DNA of 39,433 nucleotides from MGBC131033 sp910585655 (GCA_949502025.1 CATBCG010000081.1:1-39433); one strand, 5' to 3'. Shown: positions 14,773 to 23,529, counted from the first letter of the stretch. The notes: a model not told the origin generated them from the letters alone. Made by a program: numbers and translations.

Positions 14773-17469
14773 TTACTTTACCGCAATCGGCACGCAGGCA
14801 CTCTTTGTCACACCCTCTACCGTTACACTGGCTGTAATCTTCACCGCGCCTGCGCTCTTTCCGGTAACAATACCTTGCTGATCCACGCTCGCCACTGCCT
14901 CGTTGCTGCTGGTAAAGACTGGCTTGTGACTATACAGGCATACCTGCACGCTATCCTCCATAGTAGCAGTCGTAAGAACCTTGGTCTGCTCTCCGGCAGA
15001 CAGCACATAGCGTTCTGCCTCTGCCGTCACCGTAGTCAAAGGAGCGTTCCATTCCCCTGCTACCGTTACGATAGTCTCTGCGATGATATCTGCTTCCGCC
15101 GCACTTCTGCCCAGCCAGAAACGGTAGCTTCCAGGCTCCACAGTGTAACGGCTCAAATGATTATTCCAGAACGTTATTTCCTTCCATGGTACTTCTATCG
15201 TAACCGTCTTGGTTTCCCCTGGCTCCAAAAACAGCTTGCTAAAGCCCTTGAGCTGACGCAGCGGCTTGTTATCAGCCATTTTCTCCGGTATCTGCTTTTG
15301 CACATAAAGCTGTACTACCTCTCCGCCAAAGCTGCTACCCTCGTTTGTCACTTCTACCTGAACACGGATGGTATCATTTGCATCGTAGTCCGTTTTATCC
15401 AGGGCAAAATTCCGGTAGCCGAACCTGGTATACGAAAGCCCATGCCCAAACGGGAATTGTACCGGATCGGTAAAATACTGATAGGTCCGACCTTTTCCGG
15501 TATCGGTATCCTTCGGGCGGATGCCGTACTGAGAGATCGGCGGCAAGTCCTTATCCGACAAATACCAAGTCTCGGTCAGCCTTCCGGACGGATTGTACTC
15601 GCCGAACAAGACGTGCGCGATTCCGCGTCCCTGCGCCTGACCTCCAAAATAAGCCGCTGCCAATGCCGGAGTTTTTTCGATAAAAGCGCCTGTCACCGGA
15701 CCCAGTGTCATACAAAATACTACCGTATTCGGATTGATTGCCAACAGCTCCTGAATCTTTTCATCCTGCCCATATGGAAGACTCATATCGGCACGATCGC
15801 TTTCCTCGCTCGCCACGCTTGGATCGGTTCCGGCGATTACTACAACCGTATCTACCTCTGCTGCCAGTTTTTTTGCCCGGCTCCACAATTCTTCATCGCC
15901 TATTCCTTTTTCTTCGTCTTCCACCGGAAAACGCTTTTTAAACTGCTTCGCAGCCATCGCACTCTTCATAAACGGAGAAATGTCCATCGTCGCCTCTTCC
16001 ATCCCCGGAATCGCGGATAAATCGATCTCTCCTGTCTCTGCGCCTGGAAGCGGCTGTAAGCCTTCTTCCTCCCCGTTCTCTGCGCCCGGAAGCGGCTGCA
16101 ATCCCTCTTCCTCGTCGCTGCCCTGTCCGAACGGATTGCCTTTTTTACTCTTATTCCATCCCTTGGCATATTCTACCTGAATCCCCAGCTTTTCGGCGCT
16201 CTCCCGAATCCCGGAAAGAGGCAGAATATTTACCGTGGAATCAATCATTCCGCTTTCCCCTGCGCTGTAGCCGCCTAGCTGACGGTAAACTGCGTTTGGT
16301 CCTACTACCAAAATTCGTTTTGTTTTCTCGGCAGACAGCGGCAGCAACTGATTCTCATTCTTTAAAAGAACAATTGACTCTTCTGCCAAACGCTCTGCCA
16401 ATTTTTGATGCTTTAGATTTTCACTGGTGTCGGCAGTCCCTAAGGAAGCGTATGGCTCCTGTCCTTCGCCTTCAAACAAACCTAAGCGGAAGCGAACCGT
16501 AAAGATATGCACCAGCGCCCGATCGATCACATCCTCTGTAATCAATCCTTGTTCTACCGCAGAAAGCAAAGCCATTTTATGTTCTCTGCCGCAGGACATA
16601 TCCGTTCCCGCGGTAAGCGACATTGCCGAAGCCTCCTCCATGCTCTTGGCATAAAAATGCCCGGCTTTTCCACCGTTAAAGTTAGAATTGGCATAGACGT
16701 CCGCCACTGCCCCGCAGTCGGATACTACAAAGCCGTCAAATCCCCATTCCTCCCGTAGCAGGGTCTGAAGCATCTGTGTATTGACCGAAGACGGAACTCC
16801 GTTTACTCGGTTATAAGAGGTCATAATCGACTGGGCAAAACCTTCCCGTACCGCATATTCAAACACCTTACAATAATATTCCCGCAGCGTCGCCTCGTCT
16901 ACATCAGAGGAGCCGGTATGACGGTTGCATTCGCTGTTGTTTAAGGCATAATGCTTTGGGGTAGCGACTGCCTTTAAATAGGATTCCCCGTTTGTCTCCT
17001 GAACGCCCTGGGTTGCTGGAAAATTCTGAATTCCCCGAATATAATGGGCAGAAAGTTTACCGGCTAAGAAAGGATCCTCTCCAAAGCTTTCATCGTTCCT
17101 TCCCCACCTCGGATCTCTCGTAAGATTGATTGTCGGACACCAGAAATGTAGCTCGTCTCCCTCTAAATTATGATACGCCCGGATTTCATCGGAAATCGTT
17201 TCCGCTACCTCCTCGATCCGTTCTCTGTCCCAGGTATTGCTCATTGCCAGGCAGACCGGAAAAATTGTCACATCCATTTTGTGCGTCTTAAAAATCCCGG
17301 TAATGCCATGCGACGCTTCGCTCCAATAATTATAAGCCGGAACCTCCAGCCTTGGAATCGCCGAAGCCACATTTCCCACCTGGCTTACCTTTTCTTCTAA
17401 GCTCATCCGGGATACCAGATCAACTGCCCGCTCCTGAAAGGACAGCTCCTTATTTTTATAGCCCTCCAT
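14773..17469 (-). CDS. glycoside hydrolase family 3 beta-glucosidase-type enzyme with Big2-like tail
   Basis: An 898-residue GH3 enzyme without a signal peptide. The N-terminal barrel has KHYALNNSE and the nucleophile in VVSDCGAV (about D251). The GH3 C-terminal domain and a fibronectin-III-like domain (VQVEVTNEGSSFGGEVVQLYV) follow. The last ~80 residues look like a Big2 Ig-like domain (TSSNEAVASVDQQGIVTGKSAG). It should release terminal beta-linked sugars from imported oligosaccharides. A loop near residue 460 contains a duplicated 14-residue unit. The ATG at 17469 follows GGAGG at 7 nt, so the frame to 17505 is not used. It is the first gene of a four-gene unit. Confidence 0.9.
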   Translation of the reverse strand: MEGYKNKELSFQERAVDLVSRMSLEEKVSQVGNVASAIPRLEVPAYNYWSEASHGITGIFKTHKMDVTIFPVCLAMSNTWDRERIEEVAETISDEIRAYHNLEGDELHFWCPTINLTRDPRWGRNDESFGEDPFLAGKLSAHYIRGIQNFPATQGVQETNGESYLKAVATPKHYALNNSECNRHTGSSDVDEATLREYYCKVFEYAVREGFAQSIMTSYNRVNGVPSSVNTQMLQTLLREEWGFDGFVVSDCGAVADVYANSNFNGGKAGHFYAKSMEEASAMSLTAGTDMSCGREHKMALLSAVEQGLITEDVIDRALVHIFTVRFRLGLFEGEGQEPYASLGTADTSENLKHQKLAERLAEESIVLLKNENQLLPLSAEKTKRILVVGPNAVYRQLGGYSAGESGMIDSTVNILPLSGIRESAEKLGIQVEYAKGWNKSKKGNPFGQGSDEEEGLQPLPGAENGEEEGLQPLPGAETGEIDLSAIPGMEEATMDISPFMKSAMAAKQFKKRFPVEDEEKGIGDEELWSRAKKLAAEVDTVVVIAGTDPSVASEESDRADMSLPYGQDEKIQELLAINPNTVVFCMTLGPVTGAFIEKTPALAAAYFGGQAQGRGIAHVLFGEYNPSGRLTETWYLSDKDLPPISQYGIRPKDTDTGKGRTYQYFTDPVQFPFGHGLSYTRFGYRNFALDKTDYDANDTIRVQVEVTNEGSSFGGEVVQLYVQKQIPEKMADNKPLRQLKGFSKLFLEPGETKTVTIEVPWKEITFWNNHLSRYTVEPGSYRFWLGRSAAEADIIAETIVTVAGEWNAPLTTVTAEAERYVLSAGEQTKVLTTATMEDSVQVCLYSHKPVFTSSNEAVASVDQQGIVTGKSAGAVKITASVTVEGVTKSACVPIAVK
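16031..16114. repeat. tandem 42-bp duplication inside GH3 gene
   Basis: Copies at 16031-16072 and 16073-16114 encode two nearly identical 14-residue units (EEEGLQPLPGAENG and EEEGLQPLPGAETG). The frame is kept. Confidence 0.85.
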
Positions 17470-17522
17470 AACAGATCCTCCATTCCTTTTATATAGTTTA
17501 GTCACTGAACTTTAATATTCTC

Positions 17523-17552
17523 ATTATAGCACGGACAGAAGGATTCTGTCTA
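17523..17552 (-). promoter_or_regulatory. promoter of the GH3 four-gene unit
   Basis: TAGACA, 18-bp spacer, TATAAT on the minus strand, about 55 bp before the GH3 start. Confidence 0.5.
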
Positions 17553-17597
17553 GTAGATTCTTGCCAATTTTCAACTTTTTTACAAAAGGCATTTGCC

Positions 17598-18074
17598 CTA
17601 ATACCCTTCCTTCCGCCTTATCATCCGTAGCTCCCGGCGCTTCTTTCCGTTTTCCCATTCTATCTTTTCGCCCTCGCTCTCTACGATCAACTCCGGAACC
17701 GGAGTCGGACGCCCATCCTCTCCCATAGATACCATTACAAAATAGGCACGATTTATCGCATAACGCATCCCGTCTCCATCCTCCCGGTAAGTATCTACCC
17801 TCACTTCCATGGAGGTACGCCCGACATACGTTACACGTCCGACTAACACCACTGTTTCGTTTAAATACGCCCCGTCTTTAAAGGAAAGCTGATCGATCGA
17901 AGCGGTCGTTACGTTCCGTCCGCAATGCCTTCTGGCGGTGACTCCTGCTACTTCGTCAATCCATTTTAACAGTTGCCCGCCAAACAGACGATTCTGACCG
18001 TTGATATCCGAATACATCAAAATGTGTACCTGCTCGGTAAGGGAATCCGCTACCCGTTTTGCATTTTCTTTCAT
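17598..18074 (-). CDS. acyl-CoA thioesterase, hot-dog fold
   Basis: A 158-residue single hot-dog domain of the cytosolic acyl-CoA hydrolase (YciA/BACH) type. Typical motifs are HILMYSDINGQNRLFGGQLLKWIDEVAG, which carries the catalytic Asp region, and VTYVGRTSMEVRV. It hydrolyses acyl-CoA to free acid and CoA; chain-length preference cannot be read from sequence. AGGAG lies 8 nt before the ATG. It is transcribed in the same direction as pgi, but a strong inverted repeat separates the two. Confidence 0.87.
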   Translation of the reverse strand: MKENAKRVADSLTEQVHILMYSDINGQNRLFGGQLLKWIDEVAGVTARRHCGRNVTTASIDQLSFKDGAYLNETVVLVGRVTYVGRTSMEVRVDTYREDGDGMRYAINRAYFVMVSMGEDGRPTPVPELIVESEGEKIEWENGKKRRELRMIRRKEGY

Positions 18075-18160
18075 CTTTTATGCTCCTGTTTTATCCTGCT
18101 TTATTCTGCTTTATTCTGTTTTATTTATTTTTTATCATACGTTTCTGCCGTCATTATAAT

Positions 18161-18201
18161 CAAAGCCCTGGCAGGCTGTTTCCATTCCTACCGGGGCTTT
18201 G
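18161..18201. terminator. inverted repeat, probable terminator after pgi
   Basis: CAAAGCCC-GG-CAGG pairs with CCTAC-CGGGGCTTTG, a stem of about 15 bp with minor mismatches. It begins 25 bp after the pgi stop. The T-tract is poor on both strands, so efficiency is uncertain. Confidence 0.5.
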
Positions 18202-18225
18202 GTTCGCAAAATTATCTTTTTGGCT

Positions 18226-19587
18226 TTACTGCATCTCCTCTAGCCGTTTTAACAGATCTGCCTGCCGCTCTTCATAGCCTGGCTTACCAAGCAGAGCAAA
18301 CATATTTTTCTTGTAGCTTTCCACTCCCGGCTGGTCAAATGGGTTAACGCCCAATATATAGCCGCTCACACCACAGGCAAACTCAAAGAAATAGAACAAC
18401 TGTCCTAAGCAGCGCTCGCTCTTTTCCGGTACGGTTACTACCAGATTCGGCACACCACCGTCAATATGAGCCAGCAAGGTTCCCTTCATCGCGCTCTTAT
18501 TCACAAAGTCAATGGTCTTTCCAGCCAGGTAATTCAAGCCGTCTGTATTGACTGCTTCCTCTCCCATAGTCAGCTCGCAGGCTGGTGTTTCAATGTTGAC
18601 TACCGTCTCAAACATCGTCCTTTGCCCATCCTGGATAAACTGTCCCATAGAGTGCAGATCTGTAGTCAAATCCACAGCAGCCGGGAAAATACCTTTCTGA
18701 TCCTTGCCTTCACTCTCGCCATAAAGCTGCTTCCACCATTCGCCTACATAATGGAAAGACGGCTCATAATTAGATAAAATCTCAATGGATTTCCCTTTCC
18801 GCAGCAAAATATTACGAACTGCCGCATACCGAACCGCATCGTTTTCTTCAAAAGAAGCATTCAGGCACTGCTCCCGCATCTCGGCGGCGCCTGCCATCAG
18901 CTCGTCGATATTCGCACCGCTGACGGCAATCGGCAAAAGACCTACCGCCGTTAAAACGGAATAACGCCCGCCCACATCATCCGGCACAACAAAGCTCTCA
19001 TATCCCTCTTCATTTGCCAGATCCTTGAGCGCTCCCTTCGCACGGTCAGTCGTCGCATAGATACGCTTGTTTGCTTCTTCCTTGCCATATTTCGCAATTA
19101 ACTTTTCCTTAAAAATACGGAAAGCAATCGCCGGTTCTGTCGTCGTCCCGGATTTGCTGATGATATTAACGGAAAAATCCCGTTCTCCGACAATCTCCAT
19201 CAAATGTGTCAAATAGGTAGAACTAATGTTGTTCCCGCAGAAATAAATCTCTGGTGTCTTTCGGATTTCTTTCGGCAGGTTGTTGTAAAAACTATGGCGT
19301 AAAAATTCAATCGCTGCTCTTGCTCCCAGATAGGATCCACCAATTCCAATCACAATCAGAACGTCGGAATCCTTTTGAATTTTCTCGGCTGCTTTTTTAA
19401 TACGAGAAAACTCTTCCTTGTCATAATCCACCGGAAGATTGATCCATCCTAAAAAATCATTTCCGGCGCCACTTCCAGTTATCAGTGTCGTCTTTGCTGC
19501 TTCCGCGATTGCTTCTACCATCTGCAGTTCGTTTCCGGAAAGAAACTTCCTCGCAGTAGAAGAATCAAATGCTACCTTCTTGGCCAT
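18226..19587 (-). CDS. pgi: glucose-6-phosphate isomerase
   Basis: A 453-residue PGI of the shorter Firmicutes type, interconverting glucose-6-phosphate and fructose-6-phosphate in the cytosol. Signatures include VLIVIGIGGSYLGARA, NIISKSGTTTEPAIAFR (phosphate-binding SKSGTT), GGRYSVLTAVGLLP with the catalytic Glu region that follows, and the late GVNPFDQPGVESYKKN. The ATG at 19587 follows AAAGGAG and begins the conserved AKKVAFDSS segment; the frame extends to 19632 without a better site. It has its own promoter. Confidence 0.95.
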   Translation of the reverse strand: MAKKVAFDSSTARKFLSGNELQMVEAIAEAAKTTLITGSGAGNDFLGWINLPVDYDKEEFSRIKKAAEKIQKDSDVLIVIGIGGSYLGARAAIEFLRHSFYNNLPKEIRKTPEIYFCGNNISSTYLTHLMEIVGERDFSVNIISKSGTTTEPAIAFRIFKEKLIAKYGKEEANKRIYATTDRAKGALKDLANEEGYESFVVPDDVGGRYSVLTAVGLLPIAVSGANIDELMAGAAEMREQCLNASFEENDAVRYAAVRNILLRKGKSIEILSNYEPSFHYVGEWWKQLYGESEGKDQKGIFPAAVDLTTDLHSMGQFIQDGQRTMFETVVNIETPACELTMGEEAVNTDGLNYLAGKTIDFVNKSAMKGTLLAHIDGGVPNLVVTVPEKSERCLGQLFYFFEFACGVSGYILGVNPFDQPGVESYKKNMFALLGKPGYEERQADLLKRLEEMQ

Positions 19588-19633
19588 TTCAAAACACTCC
19601 TTTTCTAAAAAAACATCAACGCACACTAGCATT

Positions 19634-19662
19634 ATTCTATCAAAAGCTTTCTAGGTATTCAA
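19634..19662 (-). promoter_or_regulatory. promoter of pgi
   Basis: TTGAAT, 17-bp spacer, TAGAAT on the minus strand, about 50 bp before the pgi ATG. Confidence 0.55.
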
Positions 19663-19714
19663 TCCTTTTTTTAGAAAATTTGAAGAAATTTGTAATCAGG
19701 CAAGAATCTTCTTT

Positions 19715-20524
19715 TTAGGACAAATATTCTTTTAAAATCTCATCTATAATTTCCTGATCTTTGCCTAAGCCGCCGCGTTCGGAAACCGAAGCCGCCAGTT
19801 CGCCTAACAGCGCCTCCATCTCCTGGTCCGAAAGCGCCGCCAGTACGCTCTCTTGTTGCTCTCCTGCATGTTTTTTCTGTCCCAGGCGACCGACCTTTCG
19901 CTTTGACTGCTTTTCCGCACGTTTTTGCTCGGCGGCATATGCTGCGTCCGCTCCTGACGGGGCGTCAGACTGTTCTCCTGCGCCTTCTGCCGCCTGACCT
20001 CTGGCGCCTCCTCTTGAACGTTCCAGATTGCTGTATTCCTGTTCTAACTTTGCTCCTAGGGAATTTTCCAGATAGTCTGCCATTTCCTTGCCGAATACCC
20101 GCAGCTTGTCCATCCGATCAAACAAATGATTGTAAAGCATCAACAATCCGGAAGCCGCTACGCCAATTCCGATTGTGGATAAGTCCGTCACTTTTCCACT
20201 AAAGTAAAAATAATCCACAATCACTTGAATAAAGCAGCCGTAGAGCAAAATCCAGGCAGGTTGTCCACATATTTTGTCCCATGTGAATAAATAAAATCCA
20301 CCGATTTTGTAGGTGTATACATACTTATCCACAAAATTATCCACATTATTCACACCCACTTTTACTTTATAACAGGCTGTAAACTTATTGAGCATGACCT
20401 TGATCAACGGATGCTCGCTTTTGCCAGGATGTTCAGCCGCGCGGATCAGCCTTTTTAACTTAAAATGAAGCACCAAAGGCAGAAGAAGCCCGATAAACGT
20501 CACAATTCCTATAAAATAATACAT
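19715..20524 (-). CDS. membrane protein of unknown function
   Basis: A 269-residue protein with a hydrophobic N-terminal segment (residues 2-20), then two further membrane segments at about 90-108 and 115-133. A short soluble stretch between the first and second is Val/Asn/Lys-rich. The last ~130 residues are soluble, charged and Ala/Gly/Glu/Lys-rich, with a low-complexity stretch (about 170-225) of likely disorder and a helical end (LSDQEMEALLGELAASVSE). No family is recognised. The ATG at 20524 follows AAAGGGGG; the frame extends seven codons further to 20545. It stands alone between mtnN and pgi. Confidence 0.6.
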   Translation of the reverse strand: MYYFIGIVTFIGLLLPLVLHFKLKRLIRAAEHPGKSEHPLIKVMLNKFTACYKVKVGVNNVDNFVDKYVYTYKIGGFYLFTWDKICGQPAWILLYGCFIQVIVDYFYFSGKVTDLSTIGIGVAASGLLMLYNHLFDRMDKLRVFGKEMADYLENSLGAKLEQEYSNLERSRGGARGQAAEGAGEQSDAPSGADAAYAAEQKRAEKQSKRKVGRLGQKKHAGEQQESVLAALSDQEMEALLGELAASVSERGGLGKDQEIIDEILKEYLS

Positions 20525-20631
20525 GAAAAGTCCCCCTTTTTCCATCTTTTTCTATTTACTGTACCATAAAATGTAAGAAAATGGAATACCCTGAGGAAAG
20601 GAATCGTTCGACAAATTTCGTAGCTCCTACT

Positions 20632-21333
20632 TTATAAAAGCCGCGGTACCAATGCACAAACCAGTTTTACCGTATGTTCAATCGCTTTGGCTTCAAACTC
20701 CCCGTAGTCCATCTCGGCACTGTTGTCTGCTTTGTCCGAAATCGCCCGGATAATCAAAAACGGAAGCTTGTTAAGCCACGCCGCCTGCGCGATCGCCGCT
20801 CCCTCCATTTCCGTGCAGTATCCCTCAAACTGCTTGATAAGCCGTTCTTTTGTCCCCTGATCCGAAATAAACTGATCTCCGCTGACGACCCGTCCGGTAA
20901 ATACCTGGATATCCGGATTGACCTCTTCGCAGACCGCTTTCGCTGCCGCTATCAACTCCTTGTCCGCCTCAAAAACAGAGGTTTCCATCCTCGGAATCAC
21001 ACCCATCGGATAGCCAAAGCCGGTTGCATCCATATCGTGCTGCAGCGCATCCGTTGACAGTACAATATCCCCAATGTTTAATTCCTGATAGAGCGCGCCT
21101 GCCACTCCTGTGTTAATGATTCCATCTACCTGATAGCGATCTGCCAGCACCTGGGTACAAATAGCCGCATTGACCTTGCCAATCCCGCAGCGAACCACCA
21201 CGACCTCCCTGCCTTCTAACAGACCTTTGACAAATTCCATCGAAGCGATCTGCTCTGTACCAGATACCTCCATCCGTTCCTTGAGTTGGTTGACCTCCTC
21301 TTCCATCGCCCCGATAATTGCAATCCTTTTCAT
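20632..21333 (-). CDS. mtnN: 5'-methylthioadenosine/S-adenosylhomocysteine nucleosidase
   Basis: A 233-residue MTA/SAH nucleosidase that cleaves adenine from MTA, SAH and 5'-deoxyadenosine, recycling methionine and removing inhibitors of methyltransferases and radical SAM enzymes. The start MKRIAIIGAMEEEV holds the proton-relay Glu (E12). INTGVAGAL, the ribose-binding FCTEMEGAA-type segment (here YCTEMEGAAIA) and the catalytic Asp in RAISDKAD are all present. Length is standard. An AAAGG site precedes the ATG. Single gene. Confidence 0.95.
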   Translation of the reverse strand: MKRIAIIGAMEEEVNQLKERMEVSGTEQIASMEFVKGLLEGREVVVVRCGIGKVNAAICTQVLADRYQVDGIINTGVAGALYQELNIGDIVLSTDALQHDMDATGFGYPMGVIPRMETSVFEADKELIAAAKAVCEEVNPDIQVFTGRVVSGDQFISDQGTKERLIKQFEGYCTEMEGAAIAQAAWLNKLPFLIIRAISDKADNSAEMDYGEFEAKAIEHTVKLVCALVPRLL

Positions 21334-21495
21334 TTTTAAAACCGCCTTTCTGTATTTTTACTTTTTGTACATTCTTCTTTATCCTATCATATCCTTCTTA
21401 TTTTAGCCACCCAAATTTCCTCGCTCGTTTCCTCCCTCTCCTCTGTCTCCTTTTATGCTCCGGTCCGTTCTCTTTTAAAATGCCCTCCTGTACGA

Positions 21496-21524
21496 TTGAC
21501 ACAGCCGCGGCAATGTAGTATAGT
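21496..21524 (+). promoter_or_regulatory. promoter of TSCPD-murG unit
   Basis: TTGACA, 17-bp spacer, TATAGT, about 50 bp before the TSCPD gene start. Confidence 0.75.
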
Positions 21525-21576
21525 TAAAACGCAGGTAAAACAGTCCTGCCAGAATATTTCAGAAAGGATGATACAT

Positions 21577-21822
21577 ATGATATACAAGACAAAGGGAACC
21601 TGTAGCCGCGCCATTGAAATTGAGGTAAACGGCGACACGATTCAGTCCGTTACGTTTGTAGGCGGCTGCAATGGCAATACAAAGGGTATCAGCCAGTTGG
21701 TAAAGGGTATGAAGATCGCCGACGTAATCGAACGCTTAGAGGGCGTACAGTGTGGTGAAAAAGGGACTTCCTGCCCGGATCAGCTTGCACACGCCTTAAA
21801 GGAGCTGGTTCCGACTCTGTAG
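21577..21822 (+). CDS. TSCPD domain protein (TIGR03905-like)
   Basis: An 81-residue protein that is almost entirely one TSCPD domain. It has TKGTCSRAIEIEVNGDTIQSV, VGGCNGNTKGI, and QCGEKGTSCPDQLAHAL near the end, which carries the defining Thr-Ser-Cys-Pro-Asp. TSCPD domains also occur at the end of some vitamin-B12-dependent ribonucleotide reductases; the stand-alone protein has no firm function and its four cysteines could bind metal. The ATG at 21577 is chosen because AGAAAGG lies 9 nt upstream; another ATG three codons earlier is too close to it. It is 13 nt from murG and probably co-transcribed. Confidence 0.8.
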   Translation: MIYKTKGTCSRAIEIEVNGDTIQSVTFVGGCNGNTKGISQLVKGMKIADVIERLEGVQCGEKGTSCPDQLAHALKELVPTL

Positions 21823-21835
21823 GGGGTTAATTTTT

Positions 21836-22909
21836 ATGAAAAAAATCGTATTGACCGGAGGCGGAACTGCCGGGCATGTTACGCCGAATATCGCCCTGAT
21901 CCCAGAGCTGCAAAAGAACGGATATGAGGTTCATTATATCGGTTCTTATGACGGTATCGAAAAAAAACTGATAGAAGAACTGGGAATCCCTTATTACGGC
22001 ATTTCCTCCGGCAAGCTTAGACGTTATTTCGATCCGAAAAATTTCAGCGATCCCCTCAAGGTAATCAAGGGCTACAGCGAAGCCCGCAAGCTGTTAAAAA
22101 GACTTAAGCCTGACGTCGTATTTTCCAAAGGGGGCTTTGTGGCTGTACCGGTTGTCTATGCTGCCAAAACGACACATATCCCTTCGATTATCCATGAATC
22201 CGATATGTCGCCTGGTCTGGCAAACAAACTCTGCCTGCCATTTGCTTCCAAAGTATGTGCCAATTTTCCGGAAGCCCTTCAGACTCTTCCCAAAGGAAAG
22301 GCGGTTCTGACCGGAACGCCTATCCGTAAAGAACTGTTTTACGGCAACCGTGACAAAGGGCTGCGCTTTTGCGGCTTTACGGCAGAAAAACCAGTGCTGT
22401 TAATCATTGGCGGAAGCTTAGGCGCCGTCGCGGTCAACCAGGCTATACGCTCTGTTCTCCCGCAGCTTTTAAAGGATTTTCAGGTGATTCATCTATGCGG
22501 CAAGGGGAAGTTAGACCCTTCGCTTTCCGATACCAAAGGATATGTACAATATGAATACATCGAACAGGAACTACGCGATCTGTTCGCCGCTGCTGATGTG
22601 ATTGTATCCCGCGCGGGAGCCAATGCCATCTGCGAGCTTCTGGCTCTGCGTATTCCTCATATTCTTATTCCGCTTCCGGCGCACGCCAGCCGCGGAGACC
22701 AGATTCTTAACGCCAAGTCCTTTGCCAAGCAAGGGTTCAGCTATTTGTTAGAGGAAGAAACTATGACGTCGGAAACTCTGCTTTCCGCTATCAAAGAAAC
22801 TTACCTGCATCGTGAAGACTATCGCAAAGCAATGGCAGCAAGCAAACAAAGCGATGCGATTTCTCTGATTTTAGACATGATAAAAGATCTGACAAAAACT
22901 GCCCGCTAA
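21836..22909 (+). CDS. murG: MurG, UDP-GlcNAc--lipid I N-acetylglucosaminyltransferase
   Basis: A 357-residue GT28 glycosyltransferase that adds GlcNAc to lipid I to make lipid II on the inner face of the membrane. Two G-loops are present: LTGGGTAGHVTPNIAL at the N-terminus and LIIGGSLGAVAVNQ in the C-domain. RAGANAICELLALRIPHILIPLP, with the UDP-GlcNAc-binding Glu and Ala/Leu pattern, and the HASRGDQ segment follow. It is complete. It lies outside any division/cell-wall gene cluster and is paired instead with a TSCPD protein. Confidence 0.94.
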   Translation: MKKIVLTGGGTAGHVTPNIALIPELQKNGYEVHYIGSYDGIEKKLIEELGIPYYGISSGKLRRYFDPKNFSDPLKVIKGYSEARKLLKRLKPDVVFSKGGFVAVPVVYAAKTTHIPSIIHESDMSPGLANKLCLPFASKVCANFPEALQTLPKGKAVLTGTPIRKELFYGNRDKGLRFCGFTAEKPVLLIIGGSLGAVAVNQAIRSVLPQLLKDFQVIHLCGKGKLDPSLSDTKGYVQYEYIEQELRDLFAAADVIVSRAGANAICELLALRIPHILIPLPAHASRGDQILNAKSFAKQGFSYLLEEETMTSETLLSAIKETYLHREDYRKAMAASKQSDAISLILDMIKDLTKTAR

Positions 22910-22928
22910 CAGATTCTTGTATGCAGAT

Positions 22929-22994
22929 GCTGCCAGGCTCATTTTCCGATGAGCTTGGCAGCCGTGTCCGCCTGCGGCGGGTCGCTTTAGCGAC
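22929..22994. repeat. three consecutive hairpins between convergent murG and HIT genes
   Basis: A 14-bp stem (22929-22942 with 22949-22962, one G-U), CCGCC/GGCGG (22968-22980) and GTCGCT/AGCGAC (22981-22994) follow each other directly. The CCGCC/GGCGG hairpin also occurs in R3 (7138-7153). It may act as a two-way terminator, but T-tracts are lacking. Confidence 0.5.
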
Positions 22995-23004
22995 ATGTTA
23001 CCGC

Positions 23005-23421
23005 TTATAGATGTTTTCGGATGCTTTCCGCCGTCCGTTCACTATCATCTCCTTCGTATGTTCCGGTTTTCCAGCCGATCTTTATCGAATCCTCTTTTTC
23101 TCTTGGAATCACATGTACATGAAAATGAAATACCGTCTGCCCGGCGCATTCGCCATTGTTCTGTAAAATATTTACTCCGGCACATCCGGTTGCCTTCTTG
23201 ACTGCAGCAGCAATTTTCTGAACAGCCGGAATAACGCTTGATGCCTCTTTTTCAGGAAGCTCAAACAGATCTGCCGCATGATTTTTCGGCAGCAAAATCA
23301 CATGTCCCTTCGCCGCCGGCGCAATGTCCAAAATCCCCCGGAAAAACTCATCTTCATAAACTGTAGCAGAAGGAATCTCTCCGTTGGCAATTTTACAAAA
23401 AATACAATCATCCTTTTTCAT
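23005..23421 (-). CDS. HIT family nucleotide hydrolase
   Basis: A 138-residue HIT protein of the Hint/YcfF branch. It starts with a CIFCKIANGEIPS signature, continues with GHVILLPKNH, and carries the histidine triad in FHFHVHVIPRE. Such proteins hydrolyse AMP-linked substrates such as AMP-amino acids or dinucleoside polyphosphates. The second of two adjacent ATGs is preferred because AAGAAGG lies 7 nt before it. It is transcribed towards murG. Confidence 0.9.
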   Translation of the reverse strand: MKKDDCIFCKIANGEIPSATVYEDEFFRGILDIAPAAKGHVILLPKNHAADLFELPEKEASSVIPAVQKIAAAVKKATGCAGVNILQNNGECAGQTVFHFHVHVIPREKEDSIKIGWKTGTYEGDDSERTAESIRKHL

Positions 23422-23461
23422 CATAAAACCTTCTTTCTGGGTAAAATTTACAATTTTCTTG

Positions 23462-23490
23462 TTGAAATTTCTCTTTTCTTCTGATATACT
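23462..23490 (+). promoter_or_regulatory. promoter of orphan histidine kinase
   Basis: TTGAAA, 17-bp spacer, TATACT. It is followed by AGAAAGGAG and the ATG at 23530. Confidence 0.65.
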
Positions 23491-23529
23491 TCTTGTAAAG
23501 AATTTCCAATTTCAGAAAGGAGAATAAGT

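Noticed and set aside
14875..16020. A 381-codon open frame on the plus strand
   Set aside because: It lies wholly antisense to the GH3 gene, has no convincing ribosome binding site or domain, and its composition follows the complementary codons.
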